In this document: positions 1 to 11,400 of the stretch, one piece after another
Numbering within the stretch: position 1 is the first letter of the stretch
Layout of the letters: each line of letters begins with the position of its first letter
From: Eupeodes corollae
Lineage: Eukaryota > Arthropoda > Insecta > Diptera > Syrphidae
Reading direction: 5' to 3'
NCBI RefSeq assembly: GCF_945859685.1
Contig: NC_079148.1
Location: 124,577,621 to 124,641,620 of the forward strand
Length of the DNA: 64,000 bases
The notes under the pieces: model-generated
Databases searched by the model: none
Told to the model about the DNA's origin: nothing
Seen by the model: the letters and a program-made list of their open reading frames with translations, nothing else
Program-made: the position numbers and the translations under genes

Positions 1-761
1 AGAACAGATAATGAAATTAACTGACGCGAAGTTACGTTTTGAATGTAAAGTCAGCTTTGTCAGTCCACATTTCATTGGCCCGGTCTAAGTGCGTGGTGAG
101 TTTTCAATTAGAATATCTAAACATACTCTATAATGAAACCACAATCAAGAGCTGCATCTTTTGTGGTTGTTGATAGTCACGGAAGTTTGAAAAGTTTTAT
201 AGCGACATTACGGGCGTTGCGTTATGTGCACTTTAGAGGAAAATTCAATAACAGAACAGAACGTGCTATAATATCAAAGATTTTAATATTGAAAATTATA
301 AAGTCATAAAGTTATATAGATAAAGATTTGTTTCATTTCATAGAACTCGCGATTTTAATCATACAGGACATTAAGATGGTAGAGAAGTCGAAACAAATAC
401 CCATCTAAAATTCTTTGCTTAACTTAACTCTTTCTTAACTATTGCTTCAAAAGGGTACCCGCTATAGAACCGTTATGTTGTTTTTAAATTTTCTCATGAA
501 TTTATTAACCGATTTCAATGCATTTTATTTCCACAAGGAATTAATTACCTTAAATTTGATATCTTGAAAACAAACCAACATCTTCGAAAAATTAAATAAC
601 TTTTAAATTTCTGCCCCAAAAAATATTTTGCAGGTGTATTTGAAGAACAACTATTTTCAAACAGGCTCTTTGGATTCAGGAGCAAGCACTCTTAATCGAA
701 CTTAAGATTTCTTTTTGATGTTGCTAAATATGTGATATTTGATCATTACCTACTTACTTAA
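1..761. other. AT-rich stretch, no gene seen
   Basis: No reading frame with recognisable protein similarity, RNA gene or clear repeat was found here. It borders the 3' end of the RTE-like relic. Confidence 0.5.
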
Positions 762-1890
762 TTAACGTATTGCGATACAGTCCTGTGTGGGCCTCACCCA
801 ACAAACTTCTCCTGTAGGTGTAGATTCTAAAACTTTCCGGGCCGGAGCATTGGTTTCCATGCGCTCTACTTGACCCAGTCATCTTGTTGTTTTACGTTAA
901 CCCTTCTGGCTATGTCTACGTCGCTGTACAGCGCGTACAGCTCGTCGTTTCATCTTCTCCTCCACTACCCTTCTATTCATACGGGACCGTTGATCGCACG
1001 AAGAACTTTTCTGTAGAAATGACCCAAAGTGCTTTCATCCGCTTTTGTCATAGTCCATGCTTCTGCACCGTATAACAGGATGGGGATGAAGAAGGTCTTA
1101 AATAGCTACACTTTGGTCCCTAGAGAGAGGTTTGCTAATCAATTGCTTTCTTAGCCCAAAGAAACAGCGGTCAGCAAGAGTTATTCTTCGTTTGATCTCC
1201 GCTGGTTTTGTTTTCTGCATTTATAGCAGAGCCTAGGTAGACAAAGTCCTTGATTACCTCAAAGTTACGCGTGTTGTAAGTTCTTTCTTGACGACAGCAT
1301 GCACTTTGTTTTGCCCGTTTTTGCCGCCTCTGCCTCAATGTGACTATTGAGGCATCATTGGCATCACGCTGAGTTCTTCCAATTTTGACGTGGGAGCTCT
1401 GCACTATTCTTTCAAGTAAGATGTTAAAAAAATGGCATGACAGCGCATCACCTTGTCTAAAACCTTTTTTGACATCGAAAGGTTCTGTTAAGTTGTTTCC
1501 AACGTTTATGGAGAAGCGTTAATTCTCCATGGTCATCGTGCACAAACGGACATGTTTGGCAGGGATGCCAAATTTAGACATTGCTCTATACAGCTCGTCC
1601 CTGTAGATGCTGTCATATAGGGACTTGAAAGCTATGAAACGATCTTGGGTATTGATTTGATGTTCTTGGGTTTTTTGGAATGTTGACTTTCCTGGTCTAA
1701 AACCACCTATCAAATTGTTGAAGATGGGCTTTAGACGTTCACGTATTACGCCAGAGAATATTTTGTAGCGAAGGTCTCCTTTTTTCAGAATCAAGCAAAT
1801 AATACTGAGGTTGCATTCATCGAGCATGATTTCTTTCAACCTTATCTTACAGAAAATTTGGAGCATACTCCTAGCTTATATATGGCAATT
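762..1890 (-). pseudogene. RTE-like non-LTR retrotransposon reverse transcriptase relic
   Basis: Three broken minus-strand stretches read in the order expected of a LINE ORF2. At about 1866-1519 there is a fingers/palm region with GGFRPGKST and then DELYRAMSKFGIPAK. At about 1280-1190 there is the thumb-type motif FVYLGSAI. At about 900-762 there is a C-terminal tail with RMETNAPARKV that ends at a TAA at 764-762. Such proteins copy their own RNA at a nicked chromosomal target. The upstream endonuclease is missing and several frameshifts and stops interrupt the frame, so it cannot be functional. The motif style suggests the RTE clade, but I assign the clade only from memory of the motifs. Confidence 0.75.
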
Positions 1891-4800
1891 TTTACTTCGT
1901 CTAATTCGGGAAGTCGAGATTGTTTGCTTTCGTCGTCTATGTTACATGGATTCCTGATTTGATCATTGACTTAAATATTTCATGACAATAATGGCAATAT
2001 TATCTTAATTTGGTTGTGTATTGCAACATCTGCTGACCGCAGTTTTGTGACGATTAAAAGCTGCAGATCATGCAGGGCTTTGATTTATTACAAAGTGATT
2101 AATGCAATTAATTCTTTGGAAAGGGAATGGGATTTGAACTAAAAAAAACCTTCACTTAAATCATTTCGTGAGATATGCGGAACACAATATATCAGAAGTA
2201 TAAATATTGTTTATCCTGCCTAAAGCTATAGACCATTACCCAATTTATTCTCCAACAACATCACTCTCTCACTCAAAAAGATAGAATGTACTATTCTCGT
2301 ATAATATTTAACCTGAAAACGTTTTAATCTGGTATAATTTAGCTCATAGGAATGCGCCTTTTCCTTTATTGCCTCTTACCATGATCCCACCATAACTATA
2401 TACCGATTTATATGCCCCCATGGGGCATAATTAAATAATGTCACACCGCGCATTAAACTAATAAAAGCGACACTATACATGCGATATCAATTAAAATTTG
2501 TTCGCCTTTTTGCGAATCTAATATTATGCATGCAGATATACATATACTATAATGGCGCGGCGCGGTGTAAAATCATGCCTCTAGGACTCCACAAATACAA
2601 ATATATGTATATGAGTAGGGAGAATAGAGTTGGAGGTATATTATAATGTAAATTTGAGAAAATCACATAATTACCTCAAATTAAGCTCTACAATAAGATA
2701 TCACCGACAACGACTTATACGAAACTATATATACTCTAACACCCTTACTCTCACTCCTTGTGATGTGTGCTGCGGTGTGATTCTGAGAATGGTGTAATTA
2801 AAAACAGTTTACAAACATAATCCACGCAAGGATTGTAGCTCACGTATAGGTATATCAAGACTGACTGGAGGTAGGTATGTGCCGACGACGATGACGACGG
2901 CAAAAACGACAACTACGACGACGATAGCAATGGCTATGGAATCAAAAGTCACCCACTCTGGTGCTCAAGTCCTTGTCTTTAATTAATCGAGCCCAGAGCG
3001 AGCGAGTCAAGGTCTGATATGAGTATGAAACTCGGGCTAAGCGATGGAGTGCGAGTGCGAGTGAGGACTTACTTCGCCATTTAAATGTAAACAACTCTAA
3101 GATACATTGCTGCATATAAATATCTGACGACTATAGTCCCTCCACATCCACACACCAGATCCGGTTTCTTAATCCTGATGTGTACTTTATAACCAACTCT
3201 TAACGGCTACATTTTAACCCTTTATTTTTGCATAATTAATCTTTAGCTACATGACCTTCTATGTATGCTGTAGGTATACGTAAATATATATGTATGTATG
3301 TTTGTGTTTATAGAAAGAGAGGAGAAGTTTTCAGTGATACCATCGCATCGCATCAAGCCAAGCGTTCCGAAGTAATTCTATATTCAACTCTCATACTCGT
3401 TTGTCCTCGAAATTTACAATTCCAGGCAAATTAACGTCATTCAACTAATTCCGCTTCCATTTTGCTAAAGACAGTTGTGCGATACACCCAAACGCACGAC
3501 TTTATAGGACATGCCCTCCCCCCCTAACCCTCCCTTCAACTAAACCGTGTATATAATACCAACCATGAGATACTTAAGTATATTAAATGTCAAGTGCGTA
3601 TATTCATATTTGTGTGTGTATGTGTGTTTGTGTGCTTTCTATATCAAAAAAGGGTTAAGTTTTGGGTTAACTGGCGCCCGGGCGGCAACCATATCGTTGA
3701 AGAAAGAAAAGAAAGAGCCCCTGAACTTCATGAAGCCACACACATAATACCTTGTGCGTGATCCTGGATAACTGTAATGTTGCTTCTTACTAATTCCTTG
3801 AGTATTTATGGGATTTATTAACGGAACATTATAATGTCGAAGCACATATCCACACACAACATACACACATGGTACTATACACAAAATAAGTGGAAGGAAG
3901 GAAGGAAATTTGTCTTTTTCTGTGACAGTATAGCCATCCTCTTAGAGGACAAGTCGGTTTGAGAACGTTCCTACAGAAAAGGATTAATTTCTTATAAGTG
4001 GAGAGACGAATATAATGTAGTTTGGAAAATATAAAGGAAGGGGTATATAACTTGGCTATATATGCTATGTTTAGTGGCTGTATAGGGTATAGTGTATACA
4101 TCGGACTGTTGCGTCCTATTCATGTGGAAGGATCTCCTATATATGCGTGTGTGCCTTAATTATTTCAAATGACACTTTAACTGTTCGGAAATGTGCTCTT
4201 TTTGTTTTTTTTTCTTGAGTCTCCCCTTGCTACTTTGTTATAGTTATATGCTTGGTATTCGGACAAAACGGATTAGGATTGATATTAATACCATTAAATG
4301 GGTAGTTTGGGTATAAGGACACGCACAATTGACAAACACATATGTATGTTGAGGGTACGTGTGCTTTGTTCTCCCCTTTCTTTTTCTTTCCGGCTTTTGA
4401 GAAGGATTTCTTTTTTGTTTCGAGTTTTGTGCGTCCCCCTTTTTAGAAGTGATTAATTTTACATCATTTATTGTGTAGGTACGAGTTGGCCTGGGTATGT
4501 AGTTCTATAACGACGTATAAGTGTGTTGCTATCATTAAAACAAATCTAGATGAATCAAGCAAATCAATTCTTAAGTAAGAGGACAACTCATTTGGAAGTT
4601 AAGAATGAAAATGAGCCAAAAGTTAATGGTTCATTTGGGTGGGTAACTAGCTATTAGAAGATATTTTGTGTCGTCTAAGAGGGGGTAAGAAAAGTTAAGC
4701 TATACACAATACACATAAAGATAGTAGTGAAATTTTGCAATTTTAATTTTTAATGTGTATGGCTTTGAAGAACCCTCTATATTCAATTACTCGTACCTAT

Positions 4801-5289
4801 TTGAAATTAGATCTATTAATACTTGGAAAAAAGTTGAAAAAGGCTAAGCAACTGTTGAATTAGAAGTGTTAGTATAATGATTCAGATCATGCCGCTTTCC
4901 ATAATTTGTTTTAAACAAAATAAAAATATAAAAGAAATCTCTATCTGTATTATTCTTAGACATTTTTTTATTTTGCAATGACTGGACAATTCAGAGAAGA
5001 TATTGTAGTATTTGTGGGATAAGGACAAATTTTTTGTGTGCATACCGCCATACTGTTTCATACAGGCTAGCTGTTTGACACTAAGTGAAACCCAAGTAGG
5101 TGAGGATTCCGATCCTGCTGAATATTTTATTCATGGGTATAGCTTGGTGCCTTTATTCTTTTCCCACCATGGCCTGGAATGATATTGCTTATACGCCCTT
5201 ACCACAATAAGGTCTTGGACTAATTTCTTTTTTAATTATATGTGGTTTAAATTATCCGTAAATAAGCAAATCATTCACTACTGCTTCCT
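1891..5289. other. Non-coding AT-rich region
   Basis: Several short reading frames exist but none shows a recognisable domain. The stretch holds microsatellite-like ATAT/GTAT runs around 3280-3310 and 3610-3640, and a GAC-type triplet tract at about 2881-2934. It looks like intergenic or intronic host DNA. Confidence 0.5.
2881..2934. repeat. Impure GAC/ACG trinucleotide tract
   Basis: A short imperfect run of GAC, GAT and ACG triplets. It is simple-sequence DNA with no open frame of note. Confidence 0.7.
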
Positions 5290-5863
5290 TTATCGAAGCC
5301 CAAATTTAGACAGAGTATCAACTTCTCGTGAATTTCATGCTTTGCCTGATTCCATCCAAAGAATTGTTTTTGTCCTATCCTCGCACTGAAATCGTTGCTA
5401 CGGGCGATTTCAATGTACACAATTCTTCATGGCTTCAACATTCAGGCCAGGCAACACCCGGTGGAGTGTGTGCAGAAATCTTCGCTGAGTTGAACCACCT
5501 AACTCAGCTAGTCAACGAGCCCACCCTAATATAGGACGTTGAAGTTCGAGCAGAAAACACTCTTGACTTGTTTCTTACCCCTGACCCTGGTAAGTACACT
5601 GTTAGTGTTCTATCTCCTCTAGGCACATCTGACCATTGTGTTATATCAGCAAAATTTTTCGTGTCAAAACTGTTCAGTTAAAGAAAGAGGTCCTAAGAGA
5701 TCCGTTTGGCAATGCGAGAAAGCCAACTGGGACGGTCTTAATAATTACTTCAGAATCTTTAAGTGGTCACTATGCTTCCTCGATAGCGACGCTGACGCCA
5801 ACGCTGATATGATCACAAGTTTAATTGTCCTGGGAATGAGAACTTTTATACCGAACAGGGTTA
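5290..5863 (+). pseudogene. Jockey-like LINE relic, part 1 (endonuclease end)
   Basis: The frame at 5328-5534 carries GDFNVHN followed by W, the core of the apurinic-type endonuclease domain of non-LTR elements, which nicks target DNA. A second frame from 5638 holds the linker between endonuclease and reverse transcriptase and ends in FLDSDADANADMI and GMRTFIPNRV. The latter region recurs at 32083 with the same order. The element is interrupted at 5863 by the mariner insertion and resumes at 7149. Frame changes and in-frame stops show it is dead. The left boundary at about 5290 is approximate. Confidence 0.75.
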
Positions 5864-5893
5864 CGAGGGGCGTTCAATATATTCTCGGTATCG
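5864..5893 (+). repeat. mariner terminal inverted repeat, left
   Basis: These 30 bases match the reverse complement of 7119-7148 exactly. The similarity fades beyond base 30. Confidence 0.95.
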
Positions 5894-5929
5894 ATATGAA
5901 GGAAAATTCGAATTCAATTTAAATTGTTT

Positions 5930-6986
5930 TTATTTTTCAATATAATCTCCCCTAACATCAATGCATTTGTTACATCTTGAGATAAGCTTTTTTAAACCCT
6001 CAAAAAAATAAGTTTCCACTTTCCCTGCAAAATACCCATTTATTGCCGACTTGAGTTCTTCATCATCCGAAAATCTTTTTCCACGAAGTCATTTATTCAA
6101 ATCCGGAAACAGGAAGTAACCACTAGGGGCAAGGTCTGGACTATAAGGTGGATGTTGAATTTCTTCAAAACCACAATTTCGCACAGCAGCCTTGGAAACT
6201 CGCGCCGTGTGAACAGGAGCGTTGTCATGAAGAAGCAAAACACCCGCTGCGAGTTTACCCCGTCTTTTCTTTTTAATTTCCTCCCGCAAATTATGTAAAG
6301 TGGAAGCGTAGGATTTGGCGTTGATGGTTTCACCTTTTTTTTGTACTCAATGGGTAAGATTCCCTTTGAGTCCCAACTGTGGCCATGAGCTTCCCGGCAG
6401 ACGGAGTGACTTTGAACTTCTTCGGGGGGTCTGTTCCTTTTTTATGCCACTGCATGGACTCTTCTTTGCTTTCAGGTTCATAGTGGTGAACCCATGTTTC
6501 GTCCCCAGTAACAATCCGATGCATAACACCGTCCGCGTTCTCACTACACATCTCCAAAAGCTCTCTACAGCATGCGATTCTCACTTTTTTCTGAGGCGCT
6601 GTGAGCATTCGTGGCACCCACCTTGCACTGACCTTTGAAAGGTTAAGATAGTCATGAAGGATGCTGTGAATGGTACCAGTCGAATGCTTGATGATCTCAT
6701 CATTTTCACCTTTATAAGGGCATCCTCGAGAACAAGTTTTTCGACTTCTTTGATGCTTTCTCCCGTACAAGCACTAGCCGGGACGCCGGAGCGGGGGTCG
6801 TCTTCAATGCTCTCTCTGCTCTTGAACTCACTTGACCACTTTTGCACAGTTGATAATGAAGGTGCGGAACCCTGGTAAACTGCCACCAATTTCTTCATGA
6901 ATAGTTTTTTGACTTTTTCCTTGCTTAGTGAGAAATTTAATTACAGCGCGATGCTCAGTTTTCACCATCATCGTCTCAGTTGCCAT
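5930..6986 (-). pseudogene. mariner transposase, frameshifted and lacking a catalytic residue
   Basis: Read on the minus strand, the protein starts at the ATG at 6986-6984 (MATETMMVK). It continues through a helix-turn-helix region (STVQKWSSEFK), then TGDETWVHHYEPE with the first catalytic Asp, and HDNAPVHTA with the second. The last block is YSPDLAPSGYFLFP. In mariner transposases the residue after PS in this block is the third catalytic Asp of the DD34D triad, and here it is Gly. The frame changes near 6895, near 6715 and around 6300-6360. The block after DLNK is cut by a TGA where family members have Trp. The tail ends CIDVRGDYIEK and TAA at 5932-5930. The total of about 350 codons is normal for mariner. 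Confidence 0.9.
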
Positions 6987-7118
6987 TATGATTCTGTTTA
7001 AATAGAAATTTAACGGTAAATAATAATCACATTTAAATGAAATTTTACATGAATGCACTAAAATAATAGTATTACTTGATAAATAAGTCAATTTATATAT
7101 ATAACCACAGCTTCACCC

Positions 7119-7148
7119 CGATACCGAGAATATATTGAACGCCCCTCG
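7119..7148 (-). repeat. mariner terminal inverted repeat, right
   Basis: Exact inverted partner of 5864-5893, followed by the duplicated TA at 7149-7150. Confidence 0.95.
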
Positions 7149-7690
7149 TAAAAGTATTACAACTAAGGAAATGCTTGGTTTGATGCGAGCTGTAAGGAGG
7201 TCATTAGGGCCAAAGAGGTAGGTTTCCCGTACTGAGGAAAGCCGGAAAAAGTTCAATCAAGCCGGGAAGGCCTGCAACGCCCATATTCGATGGACCAAAT
7301 TTTTACATGATCAAAAGTTACGGCAAAAAATACTGCAATGTCCCAAGGTAGTAAACATTTTTGGTCATTTGTAAAAAATATGAGGAATTCTTCTCTTCTT
7401 CGGTTCTTACGCTCGTTGTCAATAACACTTATTTTGTTAGCTATTAAGAGAAAGCTAATCTCTTTGCTAGGCAGTTCACCGCCAATTCTAAGCTGCCAGC
7501 GAGTTAGTGAGTCTATGGGAACAATCTTTTTTCGCACTCGTACTGTGGCAAGAGTCCTTACGTCCCTTCTTTCCAAGGTCATGGAAAGGCTGTTTAATTA
7601 TCAGCTCGAGAAATATCTTGAAGATCAAAAGCTTCTTAATGACCGGCAATACGCTTTCGTAGGTCCACTGGTGATCTCATTGTTTATCTC
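7149..7690 (+). pseudogene. Jockey-like LINE relic, part 2
   Basis: Continues part 1 after the mariner. It covers the linker and the start of the reverse transcriptase, with SLLSKVMERLFNYQLEKYL at about 7562-7620. Compared with the copies at 32.4-32.6 kb and 57.0-57.3 kb, the stretch that should encode DIHISAGPDSIPAIILKR is absent near 7555, so this copy has an internal deletion there. It is cut at 7690 by the BEL insertion and resumes at 15961. Confidence 0.75.
7686..7690. repeat. BEL target-site duplication, left (ATCTC)
   Basis: ATCTC directly before the left LTR is repeated directly after the right LTR at 15961-15965. A 5-bp duplication is normal for BEL/Pao. Confidence 0.9.
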
Positions 7691-7953
7691 TGTTGGATGC
7701 TGCCGCCAAGACTAGCTCAGAACGCTACCCGATGTCGTCTTTCGTTGAATATTTTATGTAATTGAATTGTTTGTATATGTGTTATAAAAATTGTTAAGAA
7801 TTTGAAGGTGACAAAAGGTCACAAATAAAAGAAGACTTACTTCTATTTATAACGTTGAACAAGGGTGTTTCATTTTGTATCCATTTTTCATTATTTTCCA
7901 TTTTAAAATTATAATTCAAAATTAAACTTACCTTTTCGATTTAACTCAAAACA
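7691..7953 (+). repeat. BEL 5' LTR
   Basis: Begins TGTTGGATGCTGCC and ends AACTCAAAACA. Length and sequence match 15698-15960. Confidence 0.95.
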
Positions 7954-7956
7954 TTT

Positions 7957-7972
7957 TGGTCCTTCGCGAGCC
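7957..7972 (+). other. Candidate BEL primer-binding site
   Basis: TGGTCCTTCGCGAGCC starts three bases after the left LTR, which is where the tRNA primer anneals for first-strand synthesis. It begins TGG, complementary to a tRNA CCA end. I could not identify the tRNA. Confidence 0.6.
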
Positions 7973-8109
7973 TTTTTAAACAAACCGCCTATATTAAATT
8001 GTTTGAATTAATTAAAAAGACAGTGCGACGACATTTTGTCGTTCTTTTTCAAAGTTTATTCAACGAATTTAAAATTAATTAATTAACATTTAATTTGAAT
8101 AAAGACATT

Positions 8110-8255
8110 TTAATCATCATCATAATCATCATCAACACCATCATCATCATCATCATAATCATCATCACCATCATCTTCATCATCATCATCGTCATTGCCG
8201 TCGTCATCGCCAACGCAGCCGCCGCCGCCGTCGTCATCGCCATCGTGGTCATCAT
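8110..8255 (+). repeat. ATC/GTC trinucleotide repeat in BEL leader
   Basis: A run of ATC-type triplets shading into GTC and GCC triplets, between the primer site and the gag start. Read in one frame it gives a poly-isoleucine then poly-alanine string, which I regard as a by-product of the repeat. Confidence 0.85.
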
Positions 8256-8407
8256 TCCAAGAGTGCAGTTGTCCAGCTACCCATTCCTGAAAGTAATCGC
8301 AGTGAGTAAAATTTACTTACTTTTGTAATTTATATACATATAAACATACATATACTCGTATATATACATATATATACTATAAAGAAATTTTAAATACATA
8401 AATCAAA

Positions 8408-11400
8408 ATGAATGCTGTAAAAATTTTAAAAAATATATGTGCTCAGATATCAAAAGATTATGAGAATTTTAAGAAGACAGTTTCTGCAACTCGTAGGACA
8501 AAGAACTATGTCTCTACGCGGCTTGAAACGCTTGGTAACAATTGGCAAACCATTGTTCAACAGCACCAAATCGCGGTTTGCAGCGATGAAAACATAGCAC
8601 CAATCGAAGAGCTTTTTAATGAAGCTGGTGAGACTTATACAATTTATAAATCTGTGTTGCTAGATGAGCTAGACAAATTTGCAGCAGCAGAAGCAGCAGC
8701 TAAAGCAAAAGATTCACCTGCTCCTACTTTGGTTCAAAAGTCGACCAATGACAAGCCGCACGATGTACGTTTGCCAAAAATTCACCCACCGACATTCACG
8801 GGAGAATATCAAAATTGGCGTTCTTTCCATGACCAGTTTGTTTCACTGGTACATAACAACACTTCACTTACAAAAATCGAAAAATTACATTATTTGAAGT
8901 CAAGTTGTAAAGAAGGTGCTGGTATTTTACTAGAACACATAAGTGTAGATGATGCAAGCTATGATAAGGCTTGGGAACTCTTGACAACGAGATACGATTT
9001 CAAAAGAATTCTCGTTAACAACGAACTTAAGTTGTTTTATGAATTAAGTGTTGTTAAAGAAGAAAATGCTAAGGGCATAAGAGAATTATTAGATAATTCA
9101 ACAAAAATTTTACACGCTTTAAAGAATCTGCAATTGCCTGTCCATCACTGGGATGCAATAATAATATTTTTGCTTTTGAAAAAGCTACCGGCTACAGTGC
9201 AATCAAAATGGGAAACAACTCTCGGAACTAAAAAAGAGATCCCTACATTTAAAGAGTTCTCTGACTTTTTGGAAACGAGGTTCCGAACTTTAGAGATGAT
9301 GGACCAACAATATCAAACAAATACAACATCAACACAGAAAAAGCAAACAAAAAATGTTTTTCATCTCAATACTGAGGCAACAGAAAATTTTACGTGTAAG
9401 GTATGTCATAAAGGTGTACATTCCTTACGAACATGTTCGAAATTTTTAAAAATGGACGTAAGTGCTAGACAACGAGTTGTTAGACAATTTGGCAATTGTT
9501 TCAATTGTTTAGCTTACAGTCACCGAACAAATTTGTGCCCAAGTAATAAGTCGTGTCATTTTTGCCATAAAAAACACAACTCACTCCTACATTTTAGCAA
9601 CAATTTTAACAACACAAATCAGCAACAATACTCGCAGTCAAACAATTTTCCAAATGCATTCAATCAACAATCAAGCTCTCAAGGTAATCATAACCAATTT
9701 CAACACAACACAAATAATAATAACACATTTTCAAATAATCCTCGCGCTCAATTACAAACAAACTCATATACACCCACTCAACAGAATAATAATAGAAACA
9801 CATTCGCTCACACAAATATAAACACCCAGAATCCAAATAGCTCGCAAACACATCATGTAACAACAGAATTTAATCCAAATGTACAAAATGTACACCCCTA
9901 CGATATACCGCCTTCAACATCTTCAAACTGTTTTCATCTAAACGAATCTAAAATATCCCAAATTTTGTTAGCAACAGCGATTATAAAAGTCAAATCAGCC
10001 CAAGGAGACTTTGTTCAATTAAGAGCCTTGATCGATCCTGGATCTCAAGCTACTTTTATAACCGAATCGGCAGCTCAATTATTGGGTCTTAAAAAGATTC
10101 CAACTTCCTTTGACGTTTCTGTTTTAGGACAAAACAAAGGTAGCTCTTGTAAACATTTTGTTAATTTGAATCTGAGTTCTAATTATTCAGATTTTGTTAC
10201 GTCGACAAGAGGTTATATATACAAGACCCTTACAGGACTTTTACCGAATGAAGAAGTCTTCGCTAACAGATGGAAGCATTTACAAGGACTGAAATTAGCA
10301 GATCCTTCATTTAATCGTCCTGGTAACATTGACATTTTATTAGGGAATGACATATATTGCGAAATTTTATTAGACGAAGTCATACGCAATGAGGAACAGG
10401 TAGCTCCAATAGCCCAAAAAACCAGGTTTGGTTGGATTGTTTTGGGGAAAGTTCCTTTGGAAAAGCCATTTTCTCTTCAAGTTTACACACAGTTGGTAGA
10501 TATTGACACACAAATGCGTGCATTTTGGGAAATGGAAGAAACTCCCTATGAAAAAGCCGTAGATGAAGAAGATGTCGAGTGCGAGAAGCACTTTCTACAA
10601 AACACCAAGCGGGTGCCGGGAGGGCGCTTTGAAGTTTCACTACCCTTCAAAGAACTTCATCGACCAAGACTTATGTCAACAAAACAAAAGGCCTTAATGA
10701 TGTTTTATAAACAAGAACAAAAATTATTAAACAACCCAACACTACACAAAGAATATAACGATTGCTTAAAAGAATACCTCACACTCAATCAAATGGAAGA
10801 AGTAGATATTAACATAGATAACAAACTTAACTCTCCATTTCACTATGTGGTTCCTCATCATGCCGTGATGAAAGAAACTAGTACAACGACGAAGTTACGT
10901 GTTGTTTTTAATGCTGCATATCAAACGGCAGATGGTAGTTCTTTAAACGACCATTTGATGACTGGACCTAAAACTCAAACAGATATTTTAGCCATTGTTT
11001 TAAGGTGGAGAACGCACAAAATTACTTTCGTATCAGACATAGAGAAGATGTACCGACAGATATTAGTTCATCCAGAGGACGCGTATTACCAGTTACTTTT
11101 TTGGCGTGAAAATCCATCAATGCCAATAAAGCTTTACAAAGTAAAAGTTTTAATGTTCGGTACTGCCCCAGCCCCATATTTAGCAAATCGAACGCTAAAG
11201 AAACTTGCTTCAGATGAAGAAGTAACATATCCATTAGCCGCTCAAATGATTCGGGAAGATATGTACATCGATGATTTGGTATCGGGTGCAGATTCAGTAG
11301 AAGTTGCGAAAGAAAAGTATCACCAAATCTCGAAGCTTTTATCATCTGCTGGATTTCATCTTCGCAAATGGATGAGTAATAACGAAGAGTTTCTTGCTTC

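Larger units (their letters stand above)
5864..7148 (-). mobile_element. mariner-family DNA transposon, complete ends
   Basis: A 1285-bp element with perfect 30-bp terminal inverted repeats that begin CGAGGGGCGTTC. TA dinucleotides flank it at 5862-5863 and 7149-7150, the target duplication expected of Tc1/mariner. The related LINE copy at about 32108 carries the uninterrupted sequence GGGTTAAAAG at the same place, so it shows the empty site. The minus strand encodes a broken transposase at 6986-5930. Confidence 0.95.

Noticed and set aside
3664..3685. AACTGGCGCCCGGGCGGCAACC, resembling a retroviral primer site
   Set aside because: No LTR end lies before it and no element follows. The match to the true site at 19663 is only about ten bases.
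8095..8328. 77-codon frame rich in Ile, Val and Ala
   Set aside because: It is a direct translation of the ATC/GTC triplet repeat in the BEL leader. There is no independent evidence for a protein.
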